Below, piece by piece: positions 1-8,256 of a stretch of DNA of 64,000 nt. The notes beneath the pieces are model-generated. The model was not told the origin of the DNA and did not search any database. It saw only the letters and a list, made by a program, of their open reading frames with translations. The position numbers and the translations under genes are program-made. The DNA is from Sphingomonas sp. KR3-1. Its GTDB lineage: Bacteria; Pseudomonadota; Alphaproteobacteria; Sphingomonadales; Sphingomonadaceae. Numbering within the stretch: position 1 is the first letter of the stretch; every line of letters begins with the position of its first letter. Location of the stretch: NCBI RefSeq assembly GCF_040049295.1, contig NZ_JBDZDQ010000001.1:1240001-1304000 (forward strand). The letters run 5' to 3'.

Positions 1-1428
1 CTGACCGCGATCTACCAGGACCTCGATTCGAACGGCAACGGGCTCTACGCCGCCGATCTGACCGGCAAGCGGCTCGGCGACGGCATGTCGTACAACAACT
101 ATGTCGGCGAGGCCTTCAAGACCGAGCTGCAATATTATGCCGCGACGCTCGACTATGATTTCGGCGGCGTGACCGCGACCTCCACCACCACGCACAGCAC
201 CACCCACGCGACCCAGCTCCAGGACGCCACCTATGCGTTCGGCGTGCTGTTCCCGCTGCTCACCGGTGGCGCGATCGCACCGGGGGTCACCCCGTTCGAG
301 ATCAAGCTCGGCCTGCGCAAATGGACCGAGGAAGTGCGGCTGGCCTCGGCGAGCGGCGGTCGCTTCGAATGGCTGGTCGGCGGCTTCTACACCGACGAGA
401 AAAGCTCCAACTCGCAGCTCGTCCGCTCGTACGACATGGCGGGCAACGTCATTCCCGCGCTGGATCCGCTCGCCACGGTCGGCCTGCCGGCGACCTACAA
501 GGAATATGCCGTCTTCGGCAACGCGACGCTGCGCTTCGGCAAGCGCTTCGAAGTGACCGGCGGGGTGCGCTGGGCCCGCAACGACCAGACCTTCCGCCAG
601 ATCAGCTCGGGCGCGATCGTGCCCCAGGCGAACGATCCCGGCAAATCTTCGGAGGAGGTGGTCACCTGGAGCGTCAGCCCGCAGGTCCATCTGAACAAGG
701 ACGCGATGCTCTATGCCCGCGTCGCCACCGGCTATCGCCCGGGCGGCCCCAACGTCATCGTTCCCAACGTGCCGCCGAGCGTCGGCTCGGACACGCTCAC
801 CAACTATGAGGCGGGCTTCAAGGCGGACCTCGCCGGGCATGCCGTCTCGATCGACATCGCCGCCTTCTACATGGACTGGAACGACATCCAGGTGACGCGC
901 GCATTCGGCGGCGTCTCCGGCCAGGCCAATGGCGGCCGCGCGCGCAGCCAGGGCGTCGAGGGCACGCTGGAGATGCGCCCGACGCCCGGCCTGACGCTCG
1001 GGCTGACCGCCTCCTACACCGATGCCAAGCTCAGTGAGGACGTGCCCGAGATCAGCGGCGCGGACGGCGACCAGCTGCCCGGCGTGCCCAAATTCAGCGG
1101 CTCGGCGCGGCTCGACTATCATGCAGGGTTCGGCGACCGGCTGTCGGGCGATTTCGGCATCGGCGTGCGCCATGCGAGCAGCCGGCTGTCGCTGGTCGAG
1201 AGCGATCCGCTGACGGCGCGGGCAACGCCCTATACTGCGGTCGATCTCAACGCGGCGCTAAACATCGGCGAGCATTGGAAGCTGCGCGCCTATGCCCGCA
1301 ATCTCCTCGACGACAAGGGCGAGCTGCAGCGCTCGACGCTGACCGACGGGCTCAACCAGCCGAGCTTCCTCGCGATCACGCCGCTCCAGCCGCGCACGAT
1401 CGGCGTCGCTTTCGATCTCTCGTTCTGA
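1..1428 (+). CDS. TonB-dependent receptor, C-terminal part (5' end outside window)
   Basis: The reading frame is open from base 1, so the signal peptide and plug lie upstream and only about 475 residues of the outer-membrane beta-barrel are seen. Alternating aromatic/hydrophobic strands (for example TNYEAGFKADL, AFYMDWNDIQV, RLDYHAGF) and the last strand VAFDLSF with a terminal phenylalanine are typical of TonB-dependent receptor barrels. The stop lies 17 bases before the next start, so it is probably the first gene of the following peptide-catabolism operon and may import a peptide or peptidoglycan fragment. That substrate is inferred from neighbours only. Confidence 0.9.
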   Translation: MTAIYQDLDSNGNGLYAADLTGKRLGDGMSYNNYVGEAFKTELQYYAATLDYDFGGVTATSTTTHSTTHATQLQDATYAFGVLFPLLTGGAIAPGVTPFEIKLGLRKWTEEVRLASASGGRFEWLVGGFYTDEKSSNSQLVRSYDMAGNVIPALDPLATVGLPATYKEYAVFGNATLRFGKRFEVTGGVRWARNDQTFRQISSGAIVPQANDPGKSSEEVVTWSVSPQVHLNKDAMLYARVATGYRPGGPNVIVPNVPPSVGSDTLTNYEAGFKADLAGHAVSIDIAAFYMDWNDIQVTRAFGGVSGQANGGRARSQGVEGTLEMRPTPGLTLGLTASYTDAKLSEDVPEISGADGDQLPGVPKFSGSARLDYHAGFGDRLSGDFGIGVRHASSRLSLVESDPLTARATPYTAVDLNAALNIGEHWKLRAYARNLLDDKGELQRSTLTDGLNQPSFLAITPLQPRTIGVAFDLSF

Positions 1429-1445
1429 CCTCGGAAGGCGCGCAA

Positions 1446-2486
1446 ATGAATGCCCCCTTCGCCGCGCGCAGCACCGCCCTGGTGCTGCCGCAGCCCTACC
1501 TCCTCTTCCTCGGCGACACGACCGAGCCGGGCTATGCCAAGACCGCGTTCGGGCTGCGCGACTGGGCCGGGGACAAGTGCGTCGGCGAGTTCGCGCTGGC
1601 CGGCGCCACCGTCGCCACCGGCCTGCCGCGGCTGACGCCTGCGGAAGCGGCGGCGCAGGGTGCACGCGGGCTGGTGATCGGCGTCGCCAATCCGGGAGGC
1701 GTTATCCCGCCTTCCTGGCGCCAGTCGCTGGTCGAGGCGCTCGAGGCGGGGCTCGACATCGTCTCGGGCATGCATGTGCGGCTGGGCGATATCCCTGAAT
1801 TGGCCGAGACCGCCGCGCTGCTCGGGCGCCGGTTGATCGACATCCGCGTGCCCCCGGCCGAGATCCCGGTCGCCACAGGGCGCAAGCGCAGCGGCAAGCG
1901 GCTGCTCACCGTTGGCACCGATTGCGCGCTCGGCAAGAAATACACCGCGCTGGCGCTCGCCCGCGGCTTCGAGGCGCGCGGGCTCGACACCAGCTTCCGC
2001 GCCACCGGCCAGACCGGGATCATGATCGCCGGCGGCGGCATGCCGATGGACGCGGTGGTCTCCGATTTCGAGGCGGGCGCGGCGGAGATGCTGTCGCCCG
2101 ATGCCGACCCCGCGCATTGGGACGTGATCGAGGGCCAGGGCTCGCTCGCGCACCCGGCCTATGCCGCGGTGTCGCTCGGCCTGCTCCATGGCAGCCAGCC
2201 GGACGTCTTCGTCGTATGCCACGAGCCGGGGCGCACTGCGATGCTCGGCACCGCGGGCTACACGGTGGCGAGCATCGAGGAGATCATCGACCTCACCATT
2301 GCGCTCGGCCGGCGGACCAATCCGGACATCCGCTGCGGCGGGGTGAGCTTCAACACCTCGGCACTCAGCGAAACCGAGGCAGCGGAGGTGATCGCGAGCG
2401 AGAGCAAACGCCTCGACCTGCCCGTCGCCGATCCGGTGCGCGGCGGGCCGGCCTTCGATGCGCTGATCGCGAGCTGCCTCGCATGA
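1446..2486 (+). CDS. dgcN: DUF1611 family protein, probable D-glutamate N-acetyltransferase DgcN
   Basis: 346 residues of the DUF1611 family. An N-terminal Rossmann-like part (about 1-145) precedes a P-loop-like segment GTDCALGKK (about 156-164) and the conserved blocks TGQTGIMIAGGG, EGQGSLAHPAYA and CHEPGR. Family members named DgcN acetylate D-glutamate in the DgcN/DgcA catabolic route, where DgcA racemises the N-acetyl product. No DgcA (enolase-superfamily epimerase) is visible here; it could lie upstream of base 1. The ATG at 1446 follows the receptor stop by 17 bases, and the stop overlaps the next start as ATGA. Acetyltransferase function is inferred from family; DUF1611 alone would be the cautious name. 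Confidence 0.75.
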   Translation: MNAPFAARSTALVLPQPYLLFLGDTTEPGYAKTAFGLRDWAGDKCVGEFALAGATVATGLPRLTPAEAAAQGARGLVIGVANPGGVIPPSWRQSLVEALEAGLDIVSGMHVRLGDIPELAETAALLGRRLIDIRVPPAEIPVATGRKRSGKRLLTVGTDCALGKKYTALALARGFEARGLDTSFRATGQTGIMIAGGGMPMDAVVSDFEAGAAEMLSPDADPAHWDVIEGQGSLAHPAYAAVSLGLLHGSQPDVFVVCHEPGRTAMLGTAGYTVASIEEIIDLTIALGRRTNPDIRCGGVSFNTSALSETEAAEVIASESKRLDLPVADPVRGGPAFDALIASCLA

Positions 2487-3610
2487 GCGCACCGGCGACA
2501 GGATCGAGCTGGTTCCAGCGCTTCCTGTTGCCGGGTTTCGCGATGAAGGCCGTCATCATCGGCGGCGGCTATGCGACCGGACGCGAGCTGGCCGAGTATT
2601 TCCTCCCCGCCGGCCCGTGGGGCGGGCTGGCCGGCATGTTGCTGGCGATGCTGATCTGGAGCGCGGTCGCCGCGGTCACCTTCGCCTATGCCCGCACCGT
2701 CGGCGCGCTCGACTATCGCGCCTTCTTCGCCGACCTGCTCGGCCCAGCCTGGATCGCATTCGAGGGCGCCTATCTGCTCTTCGTCGTGCTGATCCTCGCC
2801 GTGTTCGGGGCGAGCGCCGGCGCGATCGGCGCGGCGATGTTCGGCTGGCCGAGCTTCGTCGGGGCGCTGCTCCTCGCGCTCGCCATCCTCGCCGCGGTCG
2901 CGCTAGGCAACAAGGCGGTGGAGGGCGTGTTCAAGTACGTCTCGATCCTGCTCTACGCCGTCTATGCGCTGTTCCTGGCGCTGAGCCTGTGGCGCTTCGG
3001 AGACCGCATCGGCGCGGGCTTCGCCACACCGGTGCCCTGGGGCAACTGGGCCGGCGGCGGGATCACCTATGCCAGCTACAACATCATCGGTGCGGTGGTG
3101 ATCCTGCCGGTGCTGCGCCATTTGACCAGCACGCGCGACGCGGTGGTCGCCGGCCTGGTCGCCGGTCCGCTGGCGATGACGCCGGCGATCCTGTTCTTCA
3201 CCTGCATGATTGCCTTCTACCCCGGCATCGGCGCCGAGACGCTGCCGTCGGACTTCCTGCTCCGCCAGCTGGACGTGCCGCTGTTCCACTGGGCCTTCCA
3301 GTTGATGATCTTCGCCGCGCTGCTCGAAAGCGGTGCCGGCGCCGTCCATGCGATCAACGAGCGCGTGGCGGGGGTGGTGCGCCGGCGCCGCGGCGTGGAG
3401 CTGAAGCCCCGCTCCCGCGCCGCGATTGCCGGCGCATTGCTGCTCGTCTGCATGTTCGTTGCCGACCGGATCGGGCTGATCGCGCTGATCGCCAGCGGCT
3501 ACCGGCTGCTCGCCTATCTCTTCCTCGCCGTGTTCGTGCTGCCGCTGATGACGATCGGGCTGTTCCGGTTGCTGCGGCGCCCCGCCAAAACCCAGGAGCT
3601 CCCCGCATGA
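2483..3610 (+). CDS. YkvI-like integral membrane protein, probable transporter
   Basis: 375 residues with about 10-11 hydrophobic spans. It begins with a short soluble stretch, then a glycine-rich first helix (IGGGYATGRELAEYF) and a central YNIIGAVVILPVLRHL segment resembling YkvI-type inner-membrane proteins, a poorly characterised branch of the amino-acid transporter superfamily. The start overlaps the dgcN stop (ATGA) and its own stop overlaps the serine hydrolase start the same way, so it is translationally coupled to both. Import of an amino acid or dipeptide made by the neighbouring hydrolases is a reasonable guess; no substrate-specific residues are recognisable. Confidence 0.75.
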   Translation: MSAPATGSSWFQRFLLPGFAMKAVIIGGGYATGRELAEYFLPAGPWGGLAGMLLAMLIWSAVAAVTFAYARTVGALDYRAFFADLLGPAWIAFEGAYLLFVVLILAVFGASAGAIGAAMFGWPSFVGALLLALAILAAVALGNKAVEGVFKYVSILLYAVYALFLALSLWRFGDRIGAGFATPVPWGNWAGGGITYASYNIIGAVVILPVLRHLTSTRDAVVAGLVAGPLAMTPAILFFTCMIAFYPGIGAETLPSDFLLRQLDVPLFHWAFQLMIFAALLESGAGAVHAINERVAGVVRRRRGVELKPRSRAAIAGALLLVCMFVADRIGLIALIASGYRLLAYLFLAVFVLPLMTIGLFRLLRRPAKTQELPA

Positions 3611-5181
3611 AGCTGCGCATTCTGCTCGCCCTGCCCCTGCTCGCGCTCGCTACGCCGGCGCTGGCCGATCCGCCGGGTGGGCTCGACGCCAAGGTGGAGG
3701 CACTGCGCAAGGCGAGCGGCGCGCCCGGCATCGCCGTCGCCATCGTCGAGCACGGCAAGACCACGCTCGCCAAGGGCTGGGGCTATCGCAGGCTCGGCGA
3801 CCCCGCCAAGGTCGATGCCGACACGATCTTCCAGACTGGTTCGACCGGCAAGGCGTTCACCGCCGCAGCACTCGCGATCCTGGTCGACCAGGGCAAGCTC
3901 GGCTGGGACGACAAGGTGATCGACCACATGCCCTATTTCCGCATGTACGATCCTTGGGTGACGCGCGAGATGACGGTGCGCGACCTGCTCGTCCACCATT
4001 CGGGGCTGGGCCTGGGCGCCGGCGACCTGCTGTTCGTGCCCCGGGGCAGCCTGTCGCGCAAGGAAACGGTCAAGCGGCTCGCCTATATCAAGCCCGCGAC
4101 CAGCTTCCGCTCCAGCTACGCGTATGACAACATCCTCTACATGGTCGCCGGCCAGCTGATCGAGGAAGTGAGCGGCAGGAGCTGGGAAGACTTCATGACC
4201 AGTGAGGTCCTGAAGCATGGTGGCATGAACACCGCGACCGCCACCTATGAGGCGCGCTGGGCGACGGCCGATCGCGCCTTCCCGCACGCCCGGATCGGCG
4301 GCGCGGTGCGCGGCGACGGGCCCAATTCGGTGCTCGACGAGCATGAGGAGCTGGGCCGCGCGGCGATGCCGGCGGGCGGGCTCGCGCTCAGCGCCAACGA
4401 CCTGGCGCAGTGGCTCAAGATCCAACTCGGCCATGGCAAGCTGCCGGGCGGCGGCCAGCTGTTCAGCGAGGCGCAGGCGGCGGAGATGTGGAAGGGCGTC
4501 ACCGTCCAGCCGCTCACCCCCTATCCGGGCAGCCTCGCGCCGCTGACCCCGAAGTTCAGCACCTATGCGCTCGGCTGGGAGGTCGAGGACTACAAGGGCG
4601 CGCGGATCATCTCGCATGGCGGCGGCGTGTTCGGATCGATCACCCATGTGATCCTGCTGCCCGACCAGGATGTCGGCATCGCGGTGGTGGTCAATTCGGA
4701 AGACGTGGCGCTGCTGCGCGGCGTCGCGCACATGCTGGTCGACCATTATCTCGGCATTCCCGACCAGGACTGGTTCAAGCGCTTCGGCGAGTTCATGACG
4801 ACCCGCGTCGAAGGGGGCAAGGCGGCGCTGGCGAGCGTGAAGGCTGCGCCGGCGAAGGTCGGCCCGTCGCTTCCGCTCGATCGCTATGCGGGCCTGTACC
4901 GCGACGCCTGGTACGGCGACGTCGCGGTGACGCAGGCACCCGACGGGCTGCGCATCGACTTCAAGACCACGCCGCGCATGGCCGGCAAGCTGGTCCATTA
5001 CCAATATGACACCTTCGTCACCCGCTTTGACGACAAGGCGATCGAGCCGGCCTACGTGACCTTCGCGCTCGATGCCGATGGCAAGGTGGCGCGGGTTTCG
5101 CTGAAGCCGGAAAGCCTGATCGCCGACTTCAGCTATGACTATCGCGATCTCGATCTGCGGCCTGTGGAAGACAAGAAATGA
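3607..5181 (+). CDS. Serine hydrolase of the beta-lactamase/penicillin-binding class C family
   Basis: 524 residues starting with a clear signal peptide (MKLRILLALPLLALATPALA, cleavage after ALA). The class C triad is intact: S79-T-G-K82, Y173-D-N175 and H337-G-G. A C-terminal domain of about 110 residues (from about 415) resembles the lipocalin-like tail seen in D-aminopeptidase-type members. Such enzymes act in the periplasm on D-amino-acid-containing peptides or esters. It sits between YkvI and the M19 dipeptidase with ATGA overlaps on both sides, which fits a peptidase working on peptidoglycan-derived or other D-peptides. A true beta-lactamase role is unlikely given length and context. 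Confidence 0.85.
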   Translation: MKLRILLALPLLALATPALADPPGGLDAKVEALRKASGAPGIAVAIVEHGKTTLAKGWGYRRLGDPAKVDADTIFQTGSTGKAFTAAALAILVDQGKLGWDDKVIDHMPYFRMYDPWVTREMTVRDLLVHHSGLGLGAGDLLFVPRGSLSRKETVKRLAYIKPATSFRSSYAYDNILYMVAGQLIEEVSGRSWEDFMTSEVLKHGGMNTATATYEARWATADRAFPHARIGGAVRGDGPNSVLDEHEELGRAAMPAGGLALSANDLAQWLKIQLGHGKLPGGGQLFSEAQAAEMWKGVTVQPLTPYPGSLAPLTPKFSTYALGWEVEDYKGARIISHGGGVFGSITHVILLPDQDVGIAVVVNSEDVALLRGVAHMLVDHYLGIPDQDWFKRFGEFMTTRVEGGKAALASVKAAPAKVGPSLPLDRYAGLYRDAWYGDVAVTQAPDGLRIDFKTTPRMAGKLVHYQYDTFVTRFDDKAIEPAYVTFALDADGKVARVSLKPESLIADFSYDYRDLDLRPVEDKK

Positions 5182-6371
5182 CCAAGCGCCTCGCGTTCCT
5201 CGCCCTGCTCCTCTCCGGCTGCGCGGCAGCGCCCGTCGCCACGGCGCCCGCGCAAAAGGCGCACAAGGACTTCCTCGTCCTCGACACGCATCTCGACACG
5301 CCGCTTCACTTCGCCCGCGCAGGTTGGAGCTTCGCCGGGCATCACGATCCGGCGACCGACCTCGTCCAGGTCGACATGGAGCGGATGGAGGCGGGCGCGC
5401 TCGATGGCGGCTTCTTCGCGATCTACACCGAGCAGGGGCCGCTCACGTCCAAGGGCTATGCCGATGCGCTCGCCTATGCGCGCGGGCGATCCGACCTGAT
5501 CGATTCCACCCTGGCGAAATTTCCCGACAAGATCGGCCCGGCGCGCACGCCCGACGACGCGCTGCGGCTGACCCGCGACGGCAAGCTGGTCGCGTTCAAG
5601 AGCATGGAGAACAGCTACGAGCTCGGCGAGGACCTGTCGCTGTTCAAGGAATTCTACGATCGCGGCGTGCGGCTGGCCGGGCCGGTGCACGCGCTCAACA
5701 ACCAGTTCGCCGACAGCTCGGGCGACAAGCCCAGATGGCACGGGCTCTCCTCCCTCGGGCGCAAATGGGTGGCGGAGGCCAACCGGCTTGGCATCGCGAT
5801 CGACGCGAGCCACTCGTCGGACGACACGTTCGACCAGATGCTGGAACTGTCGAAGACCCCGCTGCTCCTCTCGCACTCGAGCGGGCGCTGGGCGTTCGAC
5901 CATCCGCGCAACCTCGACGACGGCCGCATCCGCAAGCTCGCGGCCAAGGGCGGGGCGATCTGCGTCAGCACGATCTTCCTGTCGAACATGGACATGACGC
6001 CCGAGCGCGCGGCGCTGTTCACGAAGTACGAGCATATCGCCGACCTCTCGCCCGCCGACCAGGCCGACCTCGCCCGCAAGTGGCGCGCGCTCGACAAGAC
6101 CCAGCCGATGTGGGGCGCCGCCGATTTCGAGCGCTACATGGCGATGGTGCTGCACGTGATCAAAGTCGCCGGGGTCGATCATGTCTGCTTCGGCGCGGAC
6201 TGGGACGGCGGCGGCGGGCTGCCCGGGATCGCGGACATCTCGGCGCTGCCCAAGGTCACCGATCGTCTGCGCAAGGCCGGCTATTCGGACGCGGACCTGG
6301 ACAAGATGTGGAGCGGCAACATCCTGCGCGTCGTCGGCGCGGCGCAGCGCTACGCCGCGAGCCAGCACTAG
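5178..6371 (+). CDS. Membrane dipeptidase, peptidase family M19 (lipoprotein)
   Basis: 397 residues. The N-terminus carries a lipobox (LLLSGC), predicting a lipid-anchored periplasmic enzyme. M19 zinc motifs are present: H38-x-D40 in DTHLDTPL, the DASHSS block, LSHSSGR and GADWDGGG. Family enzymes hydrolyse dipeptides and accept a D-residue at the C-terminal position. It is the last gene of the run beginning at 1446; its start overlaps the serine hydrolase stop and its TAG stop shares a CTAG with the convergent Lrp gene. Together with DgcN it suggests release and catabolism of D-amino acids. Confidence 0.9.
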   Translation: MTKRLAFLALLLSGCAAAPVATAPAQKAHKDFLVLDTHLDTPLHFARAGWSFAGHHDPATDLVQVDMERMEAGALDGGFFAIYTEQGPLTSKGYADALAYARGRSDLIDSTLAKFPDKIGPARTPDDALRLTRDGKLVAFKSMENSYELGEDLSLFKEFYDRGVRLAGPVHALNNQFADSSGDKPRWHGLSSLGRKWVAEANRLGIAIDASHSSDDTFDQMLELSKTPLLLSHSSGRWAFDHPRNLDDGRIRKLAAKGGAICVSTIFLSNMDMTPERAALFTKYEHIADLSPADQADLARKWRALDKTQPMWGAADFERYMAMVLHVIKVAGVDHVCFGADWDGGGGLPGIADISALPKVTDRLRKAGYSDADLDKMWSGNILRVVGAAQRYAASQH

Positions 6372-6841
6372 GGGATCGGCAGCGCCGTCGTCGCCTTGAC
6401 CTGGCTCAGCGCGACGGTGGAGTTGATCTCCTGGATGCCGGGCAGCTTCGAGAGCTTGGTGAAGAAGAAGCGTTCATAGGCTTCGATGTCGGCGGCGACG
6501 ATGCGCAGCATGAAGTCGAACACGCCCATCAGCACATAGGCCTCTAGCACCTCGGGGAAGGAGCGGATCGCCGCGGCGAACTCGTCGAGGTTCGCGCGGC
6601 CGTGCGCGTTGAGCTTAATCTGCGCGAAGATGTGCGCGTTCAGCCCGACCTTCTGCCGATCGACCAGCGCCACCCGCCGGGTGATGATACCTTCCTTCTC
6701 CATGCGGTCCACCCGCCGCCAGCAGGGCGAGCTCGACAGCCCGACCATCTCGCCGAGCTTCGCCGTCGGCATGCTGGCGTCCTCCTGCAGCACCTGCAGG
6801 ATCTTGCGTTCGAAGGGGTCGAGATTGGCAGGCAAAATCAT
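6368..6841 (-). CDS. Lrp/AsnC family transcriptional regulator
   Basis: 157 residues: N-terminal winged HTH (about 5-60, LDPFERKILQVLQED ... SSSPCWRRVDRMEKEG) followed by the RAM ligand-binding domain (about 65-145, VLMGVFDFMLRIVA). The ATG at 6841 gives the usual short N-terminus before the HTH; upstream in-frame codons add an unlikely 16-residue tail. It is divergent from the amino-acid dehydrogenase at 6960, the classical arrangement for an amino-acid-responsive local regulator. Control of that dehydrogenase is inferred. Its stop overlaps the dipeptidase stop by four bases. Confidence 0.9.
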   Translation of the reverse strand: MILPANLDPFERKILQVLQEDASMPTAKLGEMVGLSSSPCWRRVDRMEKEGIITRRVALVDRQKVGLNAHIFAQIKLNAHGRANLDEFAAAIRSFPEVLEAYVLMGVFDFMLRIVAADIEAYERFFFTKLSKLPGIQEINSTVALSQVKATTALPIP

Positions 6842-6959
6842 TCTCCATTTCGCCGAATACGGGTCAGATCTTGCCAATCCAGCCACCACTCACGCGAACA
6901 AGGCCAGTTTATCCCGCGGAACCGTGGAAGAGTCACCCTGCAAATTCAGGAGCCCTACC

Positions 6960-8027
6960 ATGGTCGACGCCGTCTATGATTCGTCCACCCCGCCGGAGAG
7001 CGTGCATCGCATCCATGACGAGGATGCGGGGCTGGACGGCGTGATCGTGCTGCACTCGACCCGGCGCGGACCGGCGGCGGGCGGGTGCCGGCTGTGGCGC
7101 TATGCCGATCGCGCCGCGATGGCCGGCGACGCGATGCGCCTCGCCGAGGGCATGACTTACAAGAACGCGATGGCCGGGCTGCCGCTCGGCGGCGGCAAGG
7201 CAGTGCTCAACCTGCCCCAGGGGCCGTTCGACCGGCGCAAGTTCTTCGCCGCGTTCGGCCGCGCCGTCGCCAAGCTCGACGGCGGCTATGTCACCGCCGA
7301 GGATGTCGGCACAGGCGTCGCGGACATGGAAGCGGTGCGCGGCGAGACCCGCCACGTCGCCGGACTGCCCCCGCAGGGCGGCCGCCCCGGCGGCGATCCC
7401 TCGCCTTGGACCGCGCGCGGGGTGTTCCTGGCGATGGAGGAAGCCGCCCGCCGTCAGCTCGGCAGCGAATTGAAGGGCATGCGCGTCGCGGTGCAGGGCC
7501 TCGGCCATGTCGGCTCGGCGCTGTGCGGCATGCTCCACCAGGCCGGCGCCCGGCTGATCGTCGCCGAGCCGCGCCCCGGCGTCGCCGCCGAGATCGCCGT
7601 GCGCTACGACGCCGAGATCATGGGCCGCGACGCGATCCTCGACGCGCGCTGCGCGATCTTCGTCCCCTGTGCGCTGGGCGGCGTGCTCGATGCCGAGGCG
7701 GTGCGCCGGCTGCGCGCGCGGATCGTCTGCGGCGCAGCGAACAACGTCCTCGCCACGCCCGAGGATGGCGACCGGCTCGCCGATCGCGGCATCCTCTATG
7801 CGCCCGACTATGTCGTGAACGCCGGCGGGATCATCAGCGTCGCCGGCGAATATCTCGGCTGGGACGCAGTGGAAGTGCAGGCGCGCGTCGAGGCAAGCGG
7901 CGAGCGACTGGCCGCCGTGCTCAACCACGCCGCGCGCGAAGGCCTGGCGCCCCACCGCGCCGCCGATGCGCTCGCCCGCGCCCGGATCGGCGCGCCGGCC
8001 GCGGCCAGGATGCGCGAAGCCGCCTGA
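6960..8027 (+). CDS. Glu/Leu/Phe/Val dehydrogenase family, leucine- or phenylalanine-dehydrogenase-like
   Basis: 355 residues, the length of leucine/phenylalanine dehydrogenases rather than hexameric glutamate dehydrogenases (about 450). The catalytic region shows the GGCR block, MTYKNAMAGLPLGGGK with K68 and K80 as the two conserved lysines, and the AEDVGTG motif. The NAD domain carries VQGLGHVGSAL (about 178-188). It oxidatively deaminates a branched-chain or aromatic L-amino acid to the 2-oxo acid with NAD+. AGGAG about 8 bases before the ATG supports this start. The divergent Lrp regulator probably controls it. Confidence 0.88.
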   Translation: MVDAVYDSSTPPESVHRIHDEDAGLDGVIVLHSTRRGPAAGGCRLWRYADRAAMAGDAMRLAEGMTYKNAMAGLPLGGGKAVLNLPQGPFDRRKFFAAFGRAVAKLDGGYVTAEDVGTGVADMEAVRGETRHVAGLPPQGGRPGGDPSPWTARGVFLAMEEAARRQLGSELKGMRVAVQGLGHVGSALCGMLHQAGARLIVAEPRPGVAAEIAVRYDAEIMGRDAILDARCAIFVPCALGGVLDAEAVRRLRARIVCGAANNVLATPEDGDRLADRGILYAPDYVVNAGGIISVAGEYLGWDAVEVQARVEASGERLAAVLNHAAREGLAPHRAADALARARIGAPAAARMREAA

Positions 8028-8031
8028 GGCC

Positions 8032-8256
8032 ATGCGCGTCGAGATCGTCGCCGAGCCGAGCGCAGCTTTGCTGTGCCGGCTGATCGGCCTTGCCGCCCAG
8101 CTCGACCTGGCTGCGCCCGACATGACGGTGCGCAACGAGGCCGATGCGATGCTCGTTTCGCTGGAGCTGCACGGCGTGGAGAGGCAGATGGGCGCGATTC
8201 TCGCCGAGAAGATGCGGCGCTGTATCGGCGTCGCAACGCTGGCAGTGGCGCCCTAG
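8032..8256 (+). CDS. Small hypothetical protein, possibly ACT-like
   Basis: 74 residues beginning 4 bases after the dehydrogenase stop, so likely co-transcribed. The alternating pattern VEIVAEPSAALLCRLIGLAA, then MTVRNEADAMLVSLEL, then MRRCIGVATLAV resembles the beta-alpha-beta layout of small ACT domains such as acetolactate synthase regulatory subunits. This similarity is judged by eye and is weak. A role as an amino-acid-sensing partner of the dehydrogenase is speculation. Its TAG stop overlaps the convergent kinase stop in a shared CTAG. Confidence 0.55.
   Translation: MRVEIVAEPSAALLCRLIGLAAQLDLAAPDMTVRNEADAMLVSLELHGVERQMGAILAEKMRRCIGVATLAVAP

Noticed and set aside
3607..5181. Serine hydrolase as an antibiotic-resistance AmpC
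   Set aside because: It is 524 residues with an extra C-terminal domain and is coupled to peptide catabolism genes, unlike AmpC of about 380 residues.
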